From Bullera alba (Eukaryota; Basidiomycota; Tremellomycetes; Tremellales; Bulleraceae), in NCBI GenBank assembly GCA_001600095.1, contig BCIX01000001.1, positions 7,031,198-7,095,197 on the forward strand: a stretch of DNA of 64,000 nucleotides, read 5' to 3'. Each line of letters opens with the position of its first letter. The first letter of the stretch is position 1. Shown here piece after piece: positions 58,375-64,000 of the stretch. The position numbers were made by a program, and so were the translations under genes. A model generated the notes under the pieces. It saw only the letters and a list, made by a program, of their open reading frames with translations. It searched no databases and was not told the DNA's origin.

Positions 58375-59016
58375 ATGGTCAGACTTATCACTCACAACAT
58401 GCTCACGTGCCATGCCAGTGAGTGATCGCGAACCAGCAACGGTCTCTTCGGCCTCACATGTCCAGTTGATACCCGTTGCCCGCCGCGGTCGAGCTGACAA
58501 CGCTGTAGAGAACTGCACAAAGGACAACTTCCCATTAGTATTCTCTGAAGTTGAGCTAGTCATCAGGGAGGCACCAGAGAACCTCGAGTTCATCCAGCGG
58601 TTCTTGCCGAAATTGGAGTGGAACGCTTTAGTGGATACGGCTCGGTCCGTGAGTCACTGTCTAATCCGGTATCGCTCGTAAAGGACTGCCAGTTGACCAT
58701 GTACTCTCGTAGCTCGGAGACGAGACTCTGCCCGATGATCAACCTACCAGCTGGACACAAGAACAGCTGAGAGCACTGCATCATGTCTTGATGGAGGTGA
58801 GCACATCCAGCCGCACGAATGAGATTGAACGGTCACTGAGCTCCCTGTCAGATGCACGTCGAGGAGGGCAAGATGACATGTAGAGGCTGCGGACATATAT
58901 ATCCCATAAGCAACGGTATCCCCAATATGGTGAGTCAGGTGCCCGCTGACTCTCACGTAGGGATGCCAGCTGACGTACTCTTGCAGTTGCTAGCAGAACA
59001 CGAGGTTGGCCGATAG
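58375..59016 (+). CDS. TRM112: Trm112 methyltransferase activator
   Basis: Zinc-binding partner that activates Trm9, Trm11, Mtq2 and Bud23, linking tRNA, eRF1 and 18S rRNA methylation. The small first exon reads MVRLITHNMLTCHA; exon 2 begins KNCTKDNFPLVF, so Cys residues for zinc lie at CHAKNC. Then SEVELVIREAPENLEFIQRF and the C-terminal zinc part MTCRGCGHIYPISNGIPNML. Ends LLAEHEVGR at TAG 59014-59016. About 125 residues, four exons; full-length match to the family. Divergent from uS10. Confidence 0.93.
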
Positions 59017-59117
59017 ATCATAGCACCCGACAAACCCTCACGCACGGCCAACGCACATGTTGTATGAATATGCAGTAACGATACAAATGCTCACTCTGCA
59101 ACCTATATGCGAAGCAC

Positions 59118-61431
59118 TCATCTCCATCCACCTCCGCCTCCGCCTCCACCTTGGTTGTTCTGGTATCCCCCTTGCTGATTGCCATACCCCCTCTGCTGAT
59201 CCCTTGGATCTCTACCGTATGCCCCCACGGGCGGTCCGTAATTCTCCCTACCCGCCGGCATGGAGACGTGCTCTCGGCCCGGCGGTAAGGGTGCCCTACC
59301 GTACTCTCCCGCAGGCGGCCCATACCCTTGTGAGGGCGCACCACCGTAACGATCCCTGTCGCCATATCCATTACCCTGGGCTGGCGGTCCTCCTCTATTA
59401 TAGCCGCCTCCACCGGGCGGCCCTCTGTCGTCTCCGTAGCCAGGCGCGCCGAATTTCCTCATCTCACTTTGCAGTGGCAACGGCCCATTCGCACGCATTC
59501 CACCGGCGGACATCGGATCAGAACCCCAACTCCTGGATGGCGGACCAGGTGGTGGTGGACCATTTCTCGGGGGCATTGCTGAGCTATTGCTGTTGCCGAA
59601 CCCGGGCAATCCTCCGAATCCAGGCAGACTACCGCCTCCCGAAGGCATCTGTGCGTTCGACGCCGACCCATTCTCGTTCCTGAAATTCGACAAGCCCGGC
59701 AATCCAGGTAAACCAGGCGCGGGTCCCGCCGCAGCTGCCGATTGATCTTCTCGAGCTTTTCGTATTTGCTGCAGCTTCTCCCGCTCTTCCTCCATTCTCG
59801 CCTCGATTGCCTTTTCTTCCCCAAGATGCCATCTATCAATCTCCTGTCCACCAACAGGTCTTGCTCGGCTCCAGAATCGGGCTGAAAAGTCCTTCGAGCC
59901 TGAACATAACAGATGACCAAGTGGGTGGAATGACAGACTGAATACTGCGTCGTCATGGGCATTTGAAAGCGTCGTCATGGGTTCGGAAGGGTTAGGCGAG
60001 AGGAGCGACCAGTAGATGATGGCTCCGGCAGAGTCTCCACTGGTGAGAATGTTGGGATGTATAGGATGCCATTCGAGACCTGTAGCCTGGGTCAGAGGGC
60101 AACGTAACGATATTGACCATTTACGACTCACAGTTGACCTCCTTGGTGTGGCCCTTCATAGGATCCAGCTCTCGGAAGGTCCGGATGTCAAACATTCTGA
60201 TCAAACCGTCTCCTCCGGCAGTCGCAACTAGTTGACCATTTGGATTCCAGCTACAAGCGTTGACTACAGCTTTATGCGAATGCCTAAGCCAAGTCAGCTG
60301 GGGATTTGACAAAAGAGCCCAGATCGACTCACAGCGTACTGATATCCTTGCCAGATCTAGGATCCCAGAACTTGACCAGCATGTCTTTCGACCCGCTGAC
60401 TACGAGACCTTTCGTAGGATGCCAGTCCACACATCGAACGTCCCAACCGTGACCTGAGAGATATGAGCTTCGCGCTGTCGCGTGTCCATGCACCGGCCAG
60501 CTCACCACTCAGAACTTTCTCCTCTTTCGCTTCTCGGTAATTCCAGATCTTCACTAAACCGTCATCTCCGCCTGTGACGAACCGCTCGTCGTTGGGACTC
60601 CACGCCGCTCCGTGACATGCTTCTCTGTGACCTTGGAATCCGTGAATGTTGGTCAAGTGCGGGGTGAAGTACTTGATCATTCCGATTTTGTCCACGGAAA
60701 CGAGGGCTTGACCGTTGTGGGAATATGAGAATGCCCGTACAGAGTCGTCATGTACCTAAGACTCGGTATCAGGGATGAATCCAGACGGAAATTGCAGATA
60801 GGGGACCCACTTGAGTGATACTTTCATAATTGAAAGACTGTCCGTTCCAGAGCGTGAACTGTCCTTTATCATTTCCGGTCAACAATCTCCGAGCATCAGG
60901 CGTCCACTACTCGCGTTATCAGCATCCACGCTTTTACTGTCCTAAGCGACGCACCTTTACGACTCGCGTAGGTGACCTCTCTTTGTTGACAGATGTATGG
61001 ACATAGTGGTCGCATATCGAGGTTGAAGGGTTGTCTCTATGCGCGGCAGGTGGTAGGAGCTAACATCAACGTGTCAGTCTAGTTGACGGCCGAGATGTTC
61101 TTGCTTACATTGATCAGATCTGAGGGATTAGGATGTATCGCAGGCAAAGGAGCATGAGGACCTCTCAACTTGGTCATCTACATCTCGTTAGTCCGGCTTC
61201 GGTCGCGGCTGCAGGCAACTCGCTCACCTGTCTCCATTTCACTATACTGCCCATAAAGTCGACCGTCTTTCTGGGTTTGTACTTTCGCACCCGAGTATCA
61301 CCAGGCGGCCTGGTGATGGCCGCCATGTATGCTGCTTGCTCCAAAACTTCCTCATTGTCTGGGTGATTAGGCTCTAGATATCGGCTAGGCTTCCATAGAT
61401 CCGGTCCTCGAGATGGTCCTGCCGTCGCCAT
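59118..61431 (-). CDS. PFS2: mRNA cleavage and polyadenylation factor Pfs2/WDR33
   Basis: WD-repeat scaffold of the cleavage/polyadenylation factor, needed for AAUAAA recognition in animals. Starts [20 protein letters not shown]; exon 1 includes [16 protein letters not shown] [21 protein letters not shown] repeats follow across short introns: [119 protein letters not shown] and [20 protein letters not shown]. The C-terminus is Gly/Pro-rich with repeated GPPxG/GYG words ending [10 protein letters not shown], similar in style to the collagen-like tail of WDR33. About nine exons. Shares a promoter with ABD1. Confidence 0.93.
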
Positions 61432-61943
61432 CGCGTTGGATGTAGGTCCGGCTCGTCAAAGCTAGCTTGAGTGTGGTCTGGCGCTGAGTGAGCCTACGAG
61501 CTGGTATGCGAAACGAACAAGAATCAGTGTCTTATGAACGACCGTTAAACACTAGTCACAGGCTCAGCGTAGTATGAGTAGACGTAGCTAGTGATCGACT
61601 TTGAGGATATCGACGGAACCAAATTTAGTAGCGCAAATGAGCACACGATTCCACCGCAGCTAGACCATAAAGAGGAGATCTGGTCAGAGAGAAAATTGAT
61701 TCACATCGTTGTACAATACACTCCCATCGCTCGTCCCTCATCACCCCCCTGCACCCACGACAGGATGTTCCAGCTCGGCCGTGCATCCCAATCGAAATAA
61801 AACCTGGACGGTTGGCAGTGTGAAACCCTAGGCGTGAACCGATTTTAGAGTTTCATCGACCGAGTCACTCTAGCGAAACATCAACAACCCTTCCACGTGT
61901 AGGATTAGATTATCGGAGAGACAACTCAGGACTGTCTGCAAGC
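61432..61943. promoter_or_regulatory. Shared divergent promoter PFS2 / ABD1
   Basis: 512 bp between the start codons of a 3'-end processing factor and the cap methyltransferase. A CACGTG lies at about 61895. The frame 61591-61800 has no family. Confidence 0.4.
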
Positions 61944-64000
61944 ATGGTATACGACCCGATACGAGACCGCGAAGTGCCATCACCCGCTAGCCATGGACCG
62001 CAATCTGCTGGATGGAGGGGAGAAGGGATATTCACGCCCGGGTCGGAATATGACCCGTCGACGAATGGGACGCGAGGACATTACGGCCCTCCGCCCGCGT
62101 TCGCGTCCCATCGACATGGCTCGAGGTCGCCCTCGGCGGCGTCTCAACAGTCGAGGTCACTCAGTGGAGGGGGATTGAGGGGATTGCTCAACGAGGATAT
62201 GGGCTACAACCGGAGAACCAGTAGTGAAAATCGATCTTCAATCTCCTCTACGCCGGACGATGTGTATGAGCAGCAACAGCATCAGTATTATCAAGCTCAA
62301 GCACAACAAGCTCGAGCGCTGGCATTTGCGCAAGCTCAAGCTCAAGCCGAAGCCGAGGCTCATGCACAGGCGATGGCGCATCAGCACCATCAACAATTAC
62401 AGCAATCACACTCTCAGTCGTCCTCTAGAGGCTCGATTCATGGACTATTGAATAATCAATCAACCGCCCCTCCCATCTCCAAGTCGAATTCCGCGTCTTC
62501 CCTCGCACGATCATCATCACCCTCCAACGCATCGCCAGGCGGCCGCCAACATCACTTGCGGCCAGATGGCTTTTTCACCCCTGGACCGTCTTCTTCCGCA
62601 GCATACCGAAATGGTCGCTCGCCATACCCCGTCGCCGAGGGTCTCGCTTTCAGTCCTGGAAGCAGTCATCAGCCACTATCATACAACGATGGACAGTATA
62701 GTGCCGAACAGCACCATGCCGAACAACCCGCTCGTCACGTCCAGCCTATAAATACCAGAGCGATGCCGATGTTGCCGCCTCAGGATATTCCGCAAAACCC
62801 GCATCGGGATTCCGACTTCTCATCTCGAGGTACCCCAACCAATCAAGGTCTACCGCTGCGATCGCCCTCCGTATCAGTGTCACCGAGGGGTTATCAAGCT
62901 GGATTACCGTATGGTCACGCGATGGGAGGACACAGTTCCCGCCCGGGTTCATCGGCGTCCAACTCTCATCCCTTCCATCAGCCGACTTCCTCCGTCTCGC
63001 CGGCTAGACAGTCGCGTAGACTGTCAGAAGACATGAGCCGACCCACGTCGTCTGCTGGAGGCAACACCAACAGTCGGAGGGGCACGATACCGCAAAGGCG
63101 AGCGAGCCAAGTTCCAGCCTTTTCTCCGCCACCCCGGTCACCTTCACCACCTCCTGTCCAGAAGATGCCGTATAACCCCAACCGAGTCTCAAAGCCTACC
63201 ACGCTGTTCTACCCAATCACACCGGACGAGGCGGCACACCTACGGTCAGTCGGTCAAAACAACAACCCTCTCCGAAGGAAGAAGAAGAGACCGTTGCCCT
63301 CCTGGTCTGGACCCCTCTCGTCATCAAGACTTCCGGCCGAGGGTGACACGTCGTACTTCCCTCAGCAAGTTGACAGCAGGCCCGGATCGTCCAGTAATCG
63401 CCGTTCTGCCAGCATCACTGAGCGCGGAGACTACGATCGTCAAGGATCGGTCCACACGGTATCAACGAGCCGACCGTCCGTCACGCCTGGTCCGCCACAA
63501 GGCTATGCCCCAGCGAGAGATGGGAAACGGAAACTGCCAAGCACAGATGAAGGCAGCTACAACTCCAAGAGGCCATCGGAAGCGGAGTTTGGGGACCACC
63601 CGCAGCAACGGCGCAAAGTCAGCACCGAGCAGTACGTCGGCAAGGCAGGAGAGGTCGCAGCGCATTGTAAGTGGACATTAGGACAGCCTGTATCTGACTC
63701 CCTTTCAGATAATATGAGGCCGGAAGTAGGCGTTGAGTCGAGAGAATTCTCCCCAATTATCGGCTTGAAGAAGTTTAACAACTGGATCAAGTCGGTACTC
63801 ATAGGCAAATTCGCATTCCGCGCAAACAACGCAGCGGGCGCTCGAGTCTTGGATATCGGTTGCGGTAAAGGCGGAGATTTGAACAAATGGAAGCAGGCCA
63901 GAATTCGACTATACGTCGGAATGGGTAGGTCTAAGCTTCACCGATGAAGGGCCACTGCTGACCTATAACAGATATCGCTGCCACGTCCGTAGATCAAGCG
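61944..64000 (+). CDS. ABD1: mRNA cap guanine-N7 methyltransferase (Abd1), truncated by the window
   Basis: Adds the N7-methyl to the mRNA 5' cap in the nucleus. A long first exon (61944-63667) encodes about 574 mostly low-complexity residues: Ser/Pro/Arg-rich stretches and a QA/QH-rich segment near residues 110-150. After a short intron ending CAG at 63710 come MRPEVGVESREFSPIIGLKK, FNNWIKSVLIGKF and the SAM-binding motif ARVLDIGCGKGGDLNKWKQA, then YVGM and, after another intron with donor at about 63932, DIAATSVDQA. This is the start of the Abd1/RNMT catalytic domain; the rest lies beyond 64000. The catalytic start near residue 620 is much later than in yeast Abd1. Confidence 0.9.

Overview
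The window is nuclear DNA of a basidiomycetous yeast, most likely a tremellomycete (Cryptococcus/Kwoniella-type relative). Genes are packed closely on both strands and almost all are cut by many introns of about 36-70 nt with GTGAGT-like donors, CTGAC/CTGAT-like branch sites and short acceptors. First exons are often tiny, and the proteins match conserved fungal families. I found no rRNA, tRNA, CRISPR or intact transposon. Protein calls come from reading the spliced exons by eye; gene symbols are those of yeast or human orthologues.

Layout. 0.5-10.8 kb: complex I 49-kDa subunit (+), glutaminyl cyclase (-), a poorly resolved and possibly decayed stretch (4.85-7.1 kb), complex III subunit QCR9 (-), and the PP2A B56 subunit (+). 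10.9-17 kb: mitoribosomal bL19m (-), then the ribosome-assembly pair RRB1/GRWD1 and SSF1 (+), then STE14 (-). 17-24.5 kb: the NuA4 scaffold EAF1/VID21 (+), U6 snRNA exonuclease USB1 (+) and tRNA pseudouridine synthase PUS4 (-). 24.7-36.3 kb: the nucleolar GTPase NUG1/GNL3 (+), a small secreted protein (+), an FAD amine oxidase (-), the SAGA subunit ADA2 (+), mitoribosomal bL32m (+) and a family-16 methyltransferase (+). 36.3-39 kb is gene-poor, with one probable 67-residue gene and several repeats. 39-47.2 kb: a CTK2-like cyclin (+), a four-helix membrane protein (-), a mitochondrial DUF2358-like protein (+) and a bZIP factor (+). 47.7-64 kb: a DUF726/MIL1 protein (+), a GH43 glycosidase (+), an F-box gene with apparent frame breaks (-), an HDHD2-like phosphatase (+), uS10 (-), TRM112 (+), PFS2/WDR33 (-) and the cap methyltransferase ABD1 (+, cut by the window edge).

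Themes. Many genes sit in divergent pairs with 200-600 bp between start codons. Several pairs join related functions: bL19m with RRB1, PUS4 with NUG1, uS10 with TRM112, and PFS2 (mRNA 3'-end formation) with ABD1 (5' cap methylation). Ribosome production, tRNA/U6 maturation and mRNA end processing dominate the content. Two chromatin acetylation subunits (EAF1 of NuA4, ADA2 of SAGA) lie within 14 kb. No coherent new multi-gene system stands out. The most interesting items are the small unannotated-type gene at 37 kb, the dual-start PUS4, the PFS2/ABD1 shared promoter, the NPF motifs of the DUF726 protein, and the broken F-box and 5-7 kb regions.
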